Shown here one piece after another: positions 9,520-18,972 of a stretch of 64,000 nucleotides of DNA. Under the pieces are notes generated by a model, which was given only the letters and a program-made list of their open reading frames with translations, had not been told where the DNA came from and ran no database searches. Both the position numbers and the translations under genes were made by a program. Source of the stretch: Rhizosaccharibacter radicis (GTDB lineage: Bacteria > Pseudomonadota > Alphaproteobacteria > Acetobacterales > Acetobacteraceae); contig JAMZEJ010000002.1 of the NCBI GenBank assembly GCA_024508355.1, positions 124,001-188,000 of the forward strand. The letters run 5' to 3'. How positions within the stretch are numbered: the stretch's first letter is position 1; each line of letters starts with the position of its first letter.

Positions 9520-10467
9520 GTGCAGACCGGATACGCCACCATCCACCTGCCGGGGAGCCGGCAGACGACGGAAGACGCGGCGCCCGCCGCCGCTCGTCGC
9601 ACCCGGCACGGCGATCACGCCGCCGCACCCTTCGTCGTGCCCGGCTTCCCGGAAGGTCCCCCCGGCCTCGCGGGTGCGGCCGTTCCCGCGGCATCGCCCG
9701 GCACCGGGACGGTCCAGACGGGCGGCGCAACCTCCTCCGGCGCCACCGCGATCCCGGGAGGCGCCGCAACCACGACCGGGCCGGGTGCCGCCACCGGCGG
9801 GACGGCGGGGGCCGGAACCGCCGTGGCGGCCGCGGGACAGGGCTCCGCGCCGCAGGGCGCCGCATCCGGGTCGGCCCACCCCTGGTCCTGGCGGACGATC
9901 CTGTCGGACATCAACCCGCTCCAGTACATCCCGGTGGTGGGAACGCTGTACCGCACCATCACGGGCGACGAGGGCAACGACACGCTGCGCTTCGCGGCCT
10001 CGCTCGGCACCAGCTTCGCGTTGGGCGGTCCGCTGGGGCTGGTGCTCACGGTGGCGGAACGCGTCACCGGCATCGACCCGGAGCGCATCGGCCGGAAGCT
10101 GTTGAGCGGCCTGTTCCATCCGCACGCCGCCGGCGCCCCGTCGCCAGAAACGCACCCGGCAACGAATACGGGAGCGTCGACGGCCGCGATGCCGGCGCCA
10201 TCCGCTGCCGGGACATCGGTGGCCTCGCCATCCATCCCGCCCACCGCCAGGGCGGCCGGGAGAGTGGTCCGGCCTCCGGAAGGGGTCGATGCCGTGACAA
10301 CCGGCCGGCGCCCGTGGAGCCCGGCGGAACTGGCGGCCTACGGGATCGCGAACGGCCGCGACGGCGATCTTGCGGCCGGGAGCGTGCACGGGGCCGACGT
10401 GCTGAACACGCTGGAACTCGCCCGCCTGCACGGCCTGCTCCCAGCCCGGCTGTCCACCAGCGCCTGA
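9520..10467 (+). CDS. Low-complexity protein with a conserved central domain, unknown function
   Basis: A frame of 315 residues. The first ~125 and a stretch after ~205 are Gly/Ala/Thr/Pro-rich and probably disordered. Between them lies a well-ordered region (about 126-200) with ILSDINPLQYIPVVGTLYR, then GDEGNDTLRF, and a Gly-rich helix GGPLGLVLTVAERVTGID that could insert in a membrane. A last helix, DVLNTLELARLHGLLPARL, closes it. The start is uncertain: a GTG at 9520 lacks a good ribosome site. I do not recognise a named family, but the INPLQYIPVVGTLYR region looks conserved rather than random. Confidence 0.6.
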   Translation: MQTGYATIHLPGSRQTTEDAAPAAARRTRHGDHAAAPFVVPGFPEGPPGLAGAAVPAASPGTGTVQTGGATSSGATAIPGGAATTTGPGAATGGTAGAGTAVAAAGQGSAPQGAASGSAHPWSWRTILSDINPLQYIPVVGTLYRTITGDEGNDTLRFAASLGTSFALGGPLGLVLTVAERVTGIDPERIGRKLLSGLFHPHAAGAPSPETHPATNTGASTAAMPAPSAAGTSVASPSIPPTARAAGRVVRPPEGVDAVTTGRRPWSPAELAAYGIANGRDGDLAAGSVHGADVLNTLELARLHGLLPARLSTSA

Positions 10468-10739
10468 TCCGGCGGACCGGAAGCCGCCCGTTCGCGCGAC
10501 GTCGGCCGCGACGTCGGCAACGCACGGATGATCCGGCGCGCGGCCGGAGCACCTCCCCGACCGCCTCGGGCTCCCGCTCACCGCCGCCCGGTCCACGGCA
10601 CTCCGGACCGCGATGCGGACGGCGCGTCGCCTGGGCGGGCGGGACGACACGCCGATCGCGGAGGAACCGCAACCGGAACCGGCCGCGCGGCTTCTGGCCC
10701 AACCGGACGCACAAACGGGACGGGGACCGAACGGGGACC

Positions 10740-11513
10740 ATGGCGAGCGAACCACCACCCGACGCACCGGAACAGCGCCGGCTGCTGATGCTGGCGCAGC
10801 TGCTCGCCGTTTCCGGCGGGCTGGCGGATGCCGGATCGCTGCTGCTGGCCGGATCCTTCACCGGCCATCTCACCGGCAATTCCGTGCTGCTGCTGGTGTC
10901 GCTCGGTCATGGCGATCTCCGGCACGCGATCTTCTGCCTGCTGGCGCTGGCGATGTTCGTGGCAGGCTCGGCGGCGGGACAGCTCTGGCCGAAACGGATC
11001 GGCGGTGGCCTGGACCGGTTCCAGCCGGTGCTGCTGTTGGAACTCCTGTGCATGATCCTGCCGTTGGGGCTGGCCCTGCTGCTGCCTCCATGGCACCGGC
11101 CTCTGCTGCTGGCCGGCCTGGCGTTCGGCAACGGGCTGCAGAACGGGGCGCTGGACCGCGTGGCCGGCGTGTCCGTGCACGGGACCTACCTGACCGGCAT
11201 GTCCAGCTCGCTTCTGTCGGCCACCCTGGTGAAACCCGATCGCGCCAAGCGCGCGATCCTGGCGCGCACGGTGGGCTGCTTCCTGCTGGGCGCCCTCGCC
11301 GCGGTTCCGCTCGCGTCGGCCTTCGGCACCGCGGGGCTGTTGCCCGTCGCGCTGCCGCTGCTCGCGGCACTTGGGGTGTGCCGTGGCCGGGCCGGAGCGC
11401 CGGCACGACCGGACGACCCTGCCGGCGTCGCGGCGACCGGGCGGGTGGATGCCATGGGCGAGACGGCGACCGCTTCCCCCTGGGCGGGGGCGGACCCATC
11501 TCCCGGACGATGA
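10740..11513 (+). CDS. DUF1275 (YoaK-like) membrane protein
   Basis: A 257-residue protein with six hydrophobic segments. It has the DUF1275 pattern GGLADAGSLLLAGSFTGHLTGNSVLL near the N-terminus and FGNGLQNGALDRVAGVSVHGTYLTGM further on. The role of the family is unknown. The ATG at 10740 follows GGGGACC. Its stop overlaps the start of the Lhr-like helicase as ATGA, so it is the first gene of a coupled set with the DNA-repair helicase and PdeM. The C-terminal 35 residues are low-complexity. Confidence 0.85.
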   Translation: MASEPPPDAPEQRRLLMLAQLLAVSGGLADAGSLLLAGSFTGHLTGNSVLLLVSLGHGDLRHAIFCLLALAMFVAGSAAGQLWPKRIGGGLDRFQPVLLLELLCMILPLGLALLLPPWHRPLLLAGLAFGNGLQNGALDRVAGVSVHGTYLTGMSSSLLSATLVKPDRAKRAILARTVGCFLLGALAAVPLASAFGTAGLLPVALPLLAALGVCRGRAGAPARPDDPAGVAATGRVDAMGETATASPWAGADPSPGR

Positions 11514-14500
11514 CCACCGCCACCGTGCTGCCCGCGCGCTTCGAGCAATGGTTCCGGTCGCGCGGCTGGACGCCGAGACAGCACCAGCTTTCGGTGCTGG
11601 AAGCGGCCCTGCGCGGGGAGGACGTGCTGCTGATCGCCCCCACCGGCGGCGGCAAGACGCTGGCGGGCTTCCTGCCGAGCCTGGTGGAGCTCGCCAGCCC
11701 GGATCAGGCGACCACCATGCCGGAAGGCGACGGGCTCACCATGGGCGCCGACGACGATCCCGGAGCGGGGACCGGGCGGTCCCGGGACGCCAGCACGATC
11801 GCGGCGCTGTCCACCCCCGCCTCCCGCGTGGGCGCGAGGGCCATCGCCGGGCCGAACCGTGCCCCCCGGGACGATGCCGGGGAAGACCGGGGGGATGCCC
11901 GCGCGCCCGAACGGCCGGTCCGGCAGCGGGGCGGAACGCCGGCCGTCGCGCCCGTTTCCGCCGTCACGCCGCCGGGCAGCCCGCGACCCGATAAAGGCGG
12001 CGGGGCTCCTGAGGCCGGAGCGGCAGCGAAGAAGCGTTCCGCCCGCCCCAAAGCCTCGTCATCGGCCATGTCCCCTGCCCCCGGCCGGCTGCACACCCTG
12101 TATGTCAGCCCGCTCAAGGCGCTCGCCACCGATATCGCGCGCAATCTCGTGCGCCCGGTGGAAGAGATGGGGCTGCCCGTGCGCATCGAGACGCGCACGG
12201 GCGACACCCCGGCCGACCGCCGGGCGCGGCAGCGGGACGATCCGCCCGACATCCTGCTCACCACGCCAGAAAGCCTGGCCGTGCTGCTGTCGCGCCGGGA
12301 TGCCGCGCGCTTCTTCTCCGGGCTGCGCCGCATCGTGATCGACGAGGCGCACGCCCTCGCCGGCATCAAGCGCGGCGATCAGCTGGCGCTGTGCCTGGCC
12401 CGGCTGCTCAGGCTGGCGCCGGACGCGCGGCGGATCGGCCTGTCGGCGACCGTGCCGCACCCGGAAGCCCTGAGGGCGTTCGTCGGCAGCGTCCACGCCC
12501 CAGCCCGGCTGATCCAGGCGCCGCCCGGCGCGCCGCCGCGGATCCGGCTCATGCTTCCCGAGGAGCGCGTGCCCTGGAGCGGCCGCATGGGGCTGGCGGG
12601 CGCCTCGGTGATCATGGAGCGCATCCGCGACGCCGGGCTGAGCATCGTGTTCGTCAACACCCGGGCGCAGGCCGAGCTGCTGTTCGCCGCCATTTGGCGC
12701 CTGAACGACGACACGCTGCCGATCGCGCTGCATCACGGCTCGCTCGACATCAACCAGCGGCGGCGGGTCGAAGCCGCCATGGCGCGCGGCCCGGGCGCCA
12801 AGGGGGGTCTGCGCGGGGTGATCGCCACCTCCTCGCTCGATCTCGGCATCGACTGGGGCGAGGTGGACCAGGTGATCCAGGTGGCGGCGCCCAAGGGGGT
12901 GTCGCGTCTGCTGCAGCGGGTGGGGCGCGCCAACCACCGGATGGACGAGGCCTCGGACGCGATCCTGGTGCCGGCGAACCGGTTCGAGGTGCTGGAATGC
13001 CAGGCGGCGATCGAGGGGGTGGCGGCCGGCGAGCTGGACGGCGACGCGCCCGGCCCGGGCGGGCTGGACGTGCTGGCGCAGCACCTGCTGCTGATGGCCG
13101 CCTCCCAGCCCTTCGACGTGGACGCGATGTTCGAGGAGGTGCGCGCGGTGCAGCCCTACGCCGCCCTGTCGCGCCGCGACTACGACGACGTGCTGCAGTT
13201 CGTGGAGGACGGCGGCTACGCGCTGGCGGCCTATGAACGCTACCGCAAGCTGTTCCGCGACAGCGAGAACATGGTCCATGTCCGCAACGAGCGGGTGGCC
13301 CGGCAGGCGCGCATGAACGTGGGCACCATCGTGGAAGCGCCCACGCTCAGGGTGCGTCTGGGCGGCCCGCGCGGCTTCGTGCTGGGCGAGATCGAGGAAG
13401 GCTTCGCCAACATGCTGTCGGCCGGCGACGCCTTCATGTTCGCCGGCCGCAAGCTGCGCTTCCTGCGCATCCACGAGACCACGGTGGAGGTGGCCGACGG
13501 CGCCGAGGGCGAGCCGGTGGTGCCGACCTATGCCGGCTCTCGTTATCCGCTGTCGTCGGGGCTGGCGGCCCGGGTGCGGCGCATGCTGCACGATCCCGAA
13601 AGCTGGGCGCATTATCCCGAGCCGGTGCGGGAATGGCTGGCGCTGCAGGAACATCGCTCGCTGCTGCCGGGGCCGGACGACCTGCTGGTGGAGGTGTTTC
13701 CCCGCCACAAGCGGTTCTTCCTGGTGGCGTACTGCTTCGAAGGCCGCAACGCCCACCAGACGCTGGGCATGCTGCTGACCCGCCGGCTGTCGCGGCAGGG
13801 CGCGATGCCGCTCGGCTTCGTCGCGTCGGACTACGCGATCGCGGTCTGGTGCGCGGAAGCTCCCCGGGATATTCCCGATCTGTTCTCGCAGGACATGCTG
13901 GGAGACGACCTGGAAAGCTGGATGGCGGAAAGCTCGATGCTGAGGCGGACCTTCCGCAACGTGGCGGTGATCGGCGGGCTGATCGAGCGCCAGCTGCCCG
14001 GCGCGGCCAAGGGGCGGCGGCAGGTCACCGTCAGCAGCGACCTGCTGTACGACGTGCTGCGACGCCATCAGCCGGACCACGTGCTGCTGCGCGCGACCCT
14101 GCAGGAAGCGTCCGGCGGCCTCACGGACGTGGGCCGGCTCGGCGACATGCTCGCCCGCGTGGAAGGCCGCATCCGCGTGGCGCGGCTGGACCGGGTGTCG
14201 CCGCTGGCCGTGCCGGTGATGCTGGACATCGGCCGCGAGCACGTTCGTTCCGAGGAGGACGAGGACGCGCTGCTGGCGGAAACCGAGGCGCTGGTGGCCG
14301 AAGCCTCCGGGCTGGCCGAGCCGTCGGAAGCCGAGCTGGTGGTGGCGCCGGGCCACGTGCAGGAACTGCGGCGCCTGTCGCGCGTGCCGGGCGGCCGGGA
14401 TCGCGCCAGGCGCCGCCGCGAGCGGGAACCGTCCGCGAATAGCGGGCAGGTCCTGGACGAGGATGCACCGCCGGTTCCGCGCCGTGGCCGGCGGGTCGCC

Positions 14501-14938
14501 ATCCCCGGCGGCCCGGGCGGCGTCGACTGGGCCCGTCTCGCGGCAGGTGCGCCCGGGCGGGGCGATCGGGACGACGATCAACCGGAGCCATCCGTGGACC
14601 CCGAGCCGGTCGGGGATGTCCCGGCATCCGTCGACGCGGCCAGCGGCCTCCCCGCCGCCCGCTCCTGTATGGCGGCCCCCGATCGCGACGCGTCCAGGCA
14701 AGGTGCCCCGGTCACGACGACCGGCGTGGAGCGCGCGAGGCCGGCGCCGGGGGAGCGGGACGGATCCGGAACCGCTCGCTCGGGGTCGGGCTGGCCGGAT
14801 GCTGGCTATGGCGATCGCACCGAGGCTGCGCGCGACCTGGCGAACGGCGCCCCCATCGCCCGCTTCCGTTCGTCGCGGCGACGCGGCGGGCAGGGTTCGC
14901 CGTCCAGCCCTCCCCCCCGCCGTTCCCAGCCGCGATGA
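11510..14938 (+). CDS. Ligase-associated DNA-damage-response DEXH helicase (Lhr-like)
   Basis: A large superfamily 2 helicase of 1142 residues, the ligase-associated Lhr type, thought to unwind nucleic acid during repair. Visible parts are Walker A TGGGKT (45-50), DEAH (278-281), YVSPLKALATDIARNL (motif Ia), LSATVPHPE (motif III), HHGSLDINQRR, and motif VI LLQRVGRANHR. Family members are usually about 800-850 residues. Here roughly residues 64-190 form a disordered Gly/Ala/Pro/Arg-rich insert right after the Walker A region, and residues after about 970 form a second disordered tail. The ATG at 11510 overlaps the previous stop and the stop overlaps the pdeM start, so the three genes are translationally coupled. 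Confidence 0.93.
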   Translation: MTTATVLPARFEQWFRSRGWTPRQHQLSVLEAALRGEDVLLIAPTGGGKTLAGFLPSLVELASPDQATTMPEGDGLTMGADDDPGAGTGRSRDASTIAALSTPASRVGARAIAGPNRAPRDDAGEDRGDARAPERPVRQRGGTPAVAPVSAVTPPGSPRPDKGGGAPEAGAAAKKRSARPKASSSAMSPAPGRLHTLYVSPLKALATDIARNLVRPVEEMGLPVRIETRTGDTPADRRARQRDDPPDILLTTPESLAVLLSRRDAARFFSGLRRIVIDEAHALAGIKRGDQLALCLARLLRLAPDARRIGLSATVPHPEALRAFVGSVHAPARLIQAPPGAPPRIRLMLPEERVPWSGRMGLAGASVIMERIRDAGLSIVFVNTRAQAELLFAAIWRLNDDTLPIALHHGSLDINQRRRVEAAMARGPGAKGGLRGVIATSSLDLGIDWGEVDQVIQVAAPKGVSRLLQRVGRANHRMDEASDAILVPANRFEVLECQAAIEGVAAGELDGDAPGPGGLDVLAQHLLLMAASQPFDVDAMFEEVRAVQPYAALSRRDYDDVLQFVEDGGYALAAYERYRKLFRDSENMVHVRNERVARQARMNVGTIVEAPTLRVRLGGPRGFVLGEIEEGFANMLSAGDAFMFAGRKLRFLRIHETTVEVADGAEGEPVVPTYAGSRYPLSSGLAARVRRMLHDPESWAHYPEPVREWLALQEHRSLLPGPDDLLVEVFPRHKRFFLVAYCFEGRNAHQTLGMLLTRRLSRQGAMPLGFVASDYAIAVWCAEAPRDIPDLFSQDMLGDDLESWMAESSMLRRTFRNVAVIGGLIERQLPGAAKGRRQVTVSSDLLYDVLRRHQPDHVLLRATLQEASGGLTDVGRLGDMLARVEGRIRVARLDRVSPLAVPVMLDIGREHVRSEEDEDALLAETEALVAEASGLAEPSEAELVVAPGHVQELRRLSRVPGGRDRARRRREREPSANSGQVLDEDAPPVPRRGRRVAIPGGPGGVDWARLAAGAPGRGDRDDDQPEPSVDPEPVGDVPASVDAASGLPAARSCMAAPDRDASRQGAPVTTTGVERARPAPGERDGSGTARSGSGWPDAGYGDRTEAARDLANGAPIARFRSSRRRGGQGSPSSPPPRRSQPR

Positions 14939-15648
14939 CGGCGGCTCCCCTGCATCTGGCGGGCGAGCGGCTGATGCTCGACCCGTCCGGCATCCTGTGG
15001 TGGCCGGCCCGGCGCCTGCTGGCCGTGGCCGACCTGCATCTGGAGAAGGGCTCCGCGGCCGCGCGTCGCGGGTCGCTACTGCCGCCCTGGGACAGCCGCA
15101 TCACGCTGGACCGGCTGCTCGACCAGGTGAGGCGCTGGCGGCCGGAGATCGTGGTGGCGTTGGGCGACAGCTTCCATGACCGGCTCGGCGCCGCGCGGCT
15201 GCCCGGACCGGAAGCGGACCGGCTGCGGCGGCTCGGAAGCGAGACGCGCCTGGTGTGGGTGCAGGGCAACCACGATCCGGAACCGCCGGAAGGCCTGCCC
15301 GGCGAGCACGGCACCCGCTTCGAGATGGGGCCGCTGCTGTTCCGACACGAGGCGAGCCCGGCCGAACCGAACCGCGGCATCCGGCGCCAGCCTTCCGGCC
15401 CGATCGAGATCTGCGGTCACCACCACCCCAAGGCCAGGGTGGCGACCCGTGCCGGTTCGATCTCCCGTCCCTGCTTCGTGGCAGACAACCGGCGCATGAT
15501 CCTGCCGGCGTTCGGCGCCTATACCGGGGGCCTCGACGTGCTGCACCCGGCGATCGCGGCACTGTTTCCCCTGGGCGGCCGCGCCTTCCTGCTGGGCACC
15601 GGCCGCCTGTTCTCCTTCTCGCTGGCCGCCATTCGCCAGGGGACATGA
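14935..15648 (+). CDS. pdeM: Ligase-associated DNA-damage-response endonuclease PdeM
   Basis: A 237-residue calcineurin-like metallophosphoesterase that partners the Lhr-like helicase in repair clusters. Metal-binding motifs are ADLHLEKG (Asp-x-His), LGDSFHD, GNHDPEP, and CGHHHPK near residue 160. The start ATG at 14935 overlaps the helicase stop by four bases (ATGA). In many bacteria the cluster also has an ATP-dependent ligase and an exonuclease. Neither is found here, so they are elsewhere or absent. The last ~50 residues (LPAFGAYTGGLDVL) match the usual C-terminus. Confidence 0.93.
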   Translation: MTAAPLHLAGERLMLDPSGILWWPARRLLAVADLHLEKGSAAARRGSLLPPWDSRITLDRLLDQVRRWRPEIVVALGDSFHDRLGAARLPGPEADRLRRLGSETRLVWVQGNHDPEPPEGLPGEHGTRFEMGPLLFRHEASPAEPNRGIRRQPSGPIEICGHHHPKARVATRAGSISRPCFVADNRRMILPAFGAYTGGLDVLHPAIAALFPLGGRAFLLGTGRLFSFSLAAIRQGT

Positions 15649-16407
15649 GCGTGGGGCGACCCCCAGGGATGGTTCGCGATCCCAGAGGCAACGGCGACCT
15701 GGGCCTGGGACGGTGGGAACAATTCGCTGGCCCGCTCCGCCGCTCAGGGGCTTCCTCTCGATCTGCCATCGTCATGTCCCGGCCGGGGCCTAGGGCTTCC
15801 TGGCCGGAAGCTGCCGTTCCAGCACAGCGCCACGCCGAGTGGCATGACCAGCCGCCTCGGATTGCCGCGCGCCGACCCGGGATGCTGCCTCGCCGCTTCT
15901 CTCCGCCGCAGGACGCCAAGGACCGGCGACTTGCTCTGGCAGCGGGGCGGCGACCGGCGAGAATGGCCATTCAGTTAAGCGAACCTGCCGCCAGCGACTG
16001 GCCGGCGCCTGGATGAACAACGGTCCGCCCGGACTCAGCCGTCGTTTTCCCCAACCCTCGTTTCCCGACAGTTGGGGCGGCCGGGCAGGTCGATCCCGGC
16101 TGTTTCTCGTTATCTTCCCCGGGGTGCTCGTCGACACGGAAAGCCGGTGCCCCATCCATCCGGCTCACTCCCGTTCCCTCCGCCGTCAGCCGCGCGCAAG
16201 CGGACCCGGCCGCGGTTCCCGTGGCGCGCGCGGCCACCCCGACCGCCCGGCTCCGGTCCTCGCACCTCCTGCCTTCCCAGCGCTGCCGGTCCCGGCAGCG
16301 TCGCGATCCGTTGCGAGGATGATGTCGGGATGCGGGACCTCGACGCCTTCTTCCGCGTTGCGCCTGCCGAACGAAGGCACCACGCGCGGAAGGGGCGGCT
16401 GGAAGGG
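15649..16407. other. Intergenic region, 759 bp
   Basis: A long gap between pdeM and the photolyase. Short frames on both strands lack ribosome sites, and their translations are Arg/Pro/Ser-rich in the way of unused frames in GC-rich DNA. No RNA gene, terminator with T-run or repeat was recognised. The last 20 bases hold the GGAAGGG site of the photolyase. Confidence 0.45.
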
Positions 16408-18135
16408 ATGACCGGTCACGATGGGAAGCGTCCGGCCCGACGCGGCCGCGCCGAGGCGAAGAACGATGCCGGTTCCGGCAGCGGGAGCGCGAATTCATCC
16501 CGGGCGACGCTGCTGTGGTTCCGCCAGGATCTGCGCCTGGAGGACAACCGCGCGCTCCACGCGGCGGCGGATACCAGCCTGCCCGTGGTGTTCCTGTTCG
16601 TGCTGGACGACGGGGCGGCAGGCGACTGGAAGGCGGGCGGCGCCGGGCGGTGGTGGCTGCATGGCAGCCTGTCGAGCCTGGCGGCGTCGCTCGAGGCGCG
16701 GGGGGCCAGGCTGATCCTGCGCCGCGGCGATGCCACCGCGATCGTGCCCGCCCTGGCGGCGGAGATCGGCGCCGGAGAGGTGCATTGCGGGCTGCCGCAC
16801 GAGCCCTGGATGCGAAAGCTGGACGAGCAGGTCGCGGCCGCGCTGGAAAAGGCGGGGCGCCGGCTGGTGGCGCACCGGGTCGCCACCACGATGGATCTGG
16901 ACGCCGTATGGTCCAAGAGCGGCACCCGTTTCGGCGTGTATTCGCCGTTCGCGCGCGCCTGCCGCGCCGCCGGAGCGCCGGACGCGCCGTTGTCGCCGCC
17001 GCGAACGCTCGCATGCCCTGGCCCGCAGCCATCCTCGGACGCGTTGGACAACTGGAACCTGCTGCCGACCCGACCGGACTGGGCTGGCGGCCTGCGAAAC
17101 AGCTGGCAGCCCGGCGAGGCGGGCGCGCAGGCCCGGTTGAAGCGGTTCCTCGACGGACATCTGGACGGCTACGGTGCTTCCCGCGACGCGCCCGGCGAGG
17201 CGGACGGCACCTCCATGCTGTCGCCGCATCTGCATTGGGGCGAGTTGTCGCCCAACCAGGTCTGGCACGCGGCGCATGACAGCATCGGCGGGTCCGCTGG
17301 ACGGCGCGCCGGTTTCGAGACCTTCGAGAGCGAGCTGCTCTGGCACGATTTCTCGGCCTACGTCCTGCGGCACAATCCCGCCCTTCCGGACCGGCCCGTG
17401 CGCGGGGCGTTCGAGCGCATGGAATGGCGGCGCGATCCGGCCGCGCTGCAGGCGTGGCAGCAAGGACGGACCGGCGTGCCGATCGTCGATGCGGGCATGC
17501 GGCAGCTCTGGCGGATCGGCTGGATGCAGAACCGGGCGCGGATGATCACCGCATCCTTCCTGGTGAAGCACCTGCTGCTGCCCTGGCAGGAAGGCGAGCG
17601 CTGGTTCTGGGACACGCTGGTGGATGCCGACCTCGCCACCAACAGCGTGAGCTGGCAGTGGATCGCCGGCAGCGGCATCGACTCACAACCCTTCTTCCGG
17701 GTGTTCAATCCGGTCACGCAAAGCCGCCGCTACGACCGGAACGGCACCTATATCCGCCGCTGGGTGCCCGAATTGCGGGAGCTGCCCGACCGGTGGCTGC
17801 ACGCGCCCTGGGAAGCGCCCGAAGGGGTGCTGACCGAGGCCGGGATCACGCTCGGCCAGGATTATCCGCGGCCGTTGGTGGACCTTTCGGAAGGACGAAA
17901 CAGGGCGTTGGCGGCGTTCCGCCGGATCGCGGGTCCGGACAAGCGCACCACGGAAAACAGGGAGCAGGCCGACACCGACACCGGCACCGGCGCCGCCAGG
18001 TCCGGAAAGACCGGCCGCCGAGCGGACGATGCGCCCGCTGCGGCCACCGGACGCCCTGGACGCGGGAAGGCGGCATCGCCATCTCGTTCAAAGGGTTCGT
18101 CGCCATCCGGGCGCCGCGCCGCCGCCGGGAGTTGA
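16408..18135 (+). CDS. phrB: Class I deoxyribodipyrimidine photolyase
   Basis: A 575-residue flavoenzyme that repairs UV-made cyclobutane pyrimidine dimers with light. The N-terminal antenna domain opens with TLLWFRQDLRLEDNRAL. The FAD/DNA domain shows GYGASRDAP, SMLSPHLHWGELSP, FESELLWHDFS, TGVPIVDAGMRQLW, MQNRARMITASFLVKHLL and SWQWIAGSGIDSQPFFRVFNP, all typical. The ATG at 16408 follows GGAAGGG. It adds a ~35-residue basic, low-complexity lead, and the end has a further ~80-residue low-complexity basic tail absent from most photolyases. It lies 6 bp ahead of the next gene, so the two may be co-transcribed. Confidence 0.93.
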   Translation: MTGHDGKRPARRGRAEAKNDAGSGSGSANSSRATLLWFRQDLRLEDNRALHAAADTSLPVVFLFVLDDGAAGDWKAGGAGRWWLHGSLSSLAASLEARGARLILRRGDATAIVPALAAEIGAGEVHCGLPHEPWMRKLDEQVAAALEKAGRRLVAHRVATTMDLDAVWSKSGTRFGVYSPFARACRAAGAPDAPLSPPRTLACPGPQPSSDALDNWNLLPTRPDWAGGLRNSWQPGEAGAQARLKRFLDGHLDGYGASRDAPGEADGTSMLSPHLHWGELSPNQVWHAAHDSIGGSAGRRAGFETFESELLWHDFSAYVLRHNPALPDRPVRGAFERMEWRRDPAALQAWQQGRTGVPIVDAGMRQLWRIGWMQNRARMITASFLVKHLLLPWQEGERWFWDTLVDADLATNSVSWQWIAGSGIDSQPFFRVFNPVTQSRRYDRNGTYIRRWVPELRELPDRWLHAPWEAPEGVLTEAGITLGQDYPRPLVDLSEGRNRALAAFRRIAGPDKRTTENREQADTDTGTGAARSGKTGRRADDAPAAATGRPGRGKAASPSRSKGSSPSGRRAAAGS

Positions 18136-18141
18136 TGCGCG

Positions 18142-18879
18142 GTGATGCATGCGGACGGCGCTTTCGGTCCAGCAGACGACGCGGCACGGCCTGACCCAGC
18201 GCGTGCGCTGCCGCGCGACCGCCCGTTGCGGGTGGTGGGCGACGTGCACGGGGACGCGGTGGCGTTCCGGCATGCGGTGGCGACCGAGCGTTTCGTGATC
18301 CAGCTGGGCGATCTCGTGGATCACGGGCCGGACAGCGCCGAGGTGCTCCGGATCGCGTTCCGGCTGCTGGACGAGAAGCGCGGACTGTTCCTGCTGGGCA
18401 ACCATGACCGCAAGCTGGGGCGTGCGTTGTCCGGACGGCGGATGCGCGCCGATCCGCCGCTCGAGCACACCCTGAACCAGCTCGACGACGAGTTGCGTGA
18501 CCGCGCCCTGCACGAGATCGCGCAGGCCCCCGCGTGGCTCGTGAACACGCGCGAGGCGTTCGTGCATGGCGGTTTCCATACGGGGATGCTGCACCAGCCG
18601 CCGCCGCCGGGCCTGGATCGGGTGAGCCCGCTCCTGTCGCGCGCCCTGTTCGGCGAAACCACCGGACGGACGCAGCCGGATGGCTTTCCCGAGCGGCGCA
18701 TCAGCTGGATCGACCACATCCCGGACGGTTACACCGTGTATTGCGGCCATGACTGCCGCAGCACGGACGGGCGTCCCTGGCGCAAGACCGGACGCTCTGG
18801 CGGCACCGCCGTGTTCGTGGACACCGGCGCCGGCAAGGGGGGCCACCTGGCCTGGATCGATCTGCCGCCGCTCGGGTGA
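18142..18879 (+). CDS. Calcineurin-like metallophosphatase
   Basis: A 245-residue phosphoprotein-phosphatase-type metalloenzyme. The three metal motifs are GDVHG (~33-37), GDLVDHGP (~55-62) and GNHDRK (~86-91), with later ligands in FVHGGFH and YCGHDC. It belongs with diadenosine tetraphosphatase/serine-threonine phosphatase relatives; the true substrate is unknown. The GTG at 18142 and the ATG right after it (18145) are both possible starts behind GGGAG. It follows the photolyase by six bases. Confidence 0.85.
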   Translation: MMHADGAFGPADDAARPDPARALPRDRPLRVVGDVHGDAVAFRHAVATERFVIQLGDLVDHGPDSAEVLRIAFRLLDEKRGLFLLGNHDRKLGRALSGRRMRADPPLEHTLNQLDDELRDRALHEIAQAPAWLVNTREAFVHGGFHTGMLHQPPPPGLDRVSPLLSRALFGETTGRTQPDGFPERRISWIDHIPDGYTVYCGHDCRSTDGRPWRKTGRSGGTAVFVDTGAGKGGHLAWIDLPPLG

Positions 18880-18920
18880 TCCCCTTGTTTCGACGCCGAT
18901 CAGGGTGCAGGGAAGCCGTT

Positions 18921-18959
18921 CCAACGGATCAGGCCAACGGATCAGGCCAACGGATCAGG
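18921..18959. repeat. Three perfect tandem copies of a 13-bp unit
   Basis: The unit CCAACGGATCAGG is repeated three times without a break, just ahead of the chorismate mutase start. The end of the last copy supplies part of the AGGAG ribosome site. Repeat-number change would alter the leader but not the coding frame. Confidence 0.9.
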
Positions 18960-18972
18960 AGTGCCCGCCGGA

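Noticed and set aside
9427..10767. A 446-codon minus-strand frame
   Set aside because: It is the reverse-frame shadow of the Ala/Pro-rich gene and its flank; the translation is Arg/Gly-rich without domains.
12059..14701. An 880-codon minus-strand frame
   Set aside because: Shadow of the Lhr-like helicase; His/Gln/Ala/Arg-rich translation typical of antisense frames.
18921..18959. Short CRISPR-like array
   Set aside because: The units are direct tandem copies with no spacers.
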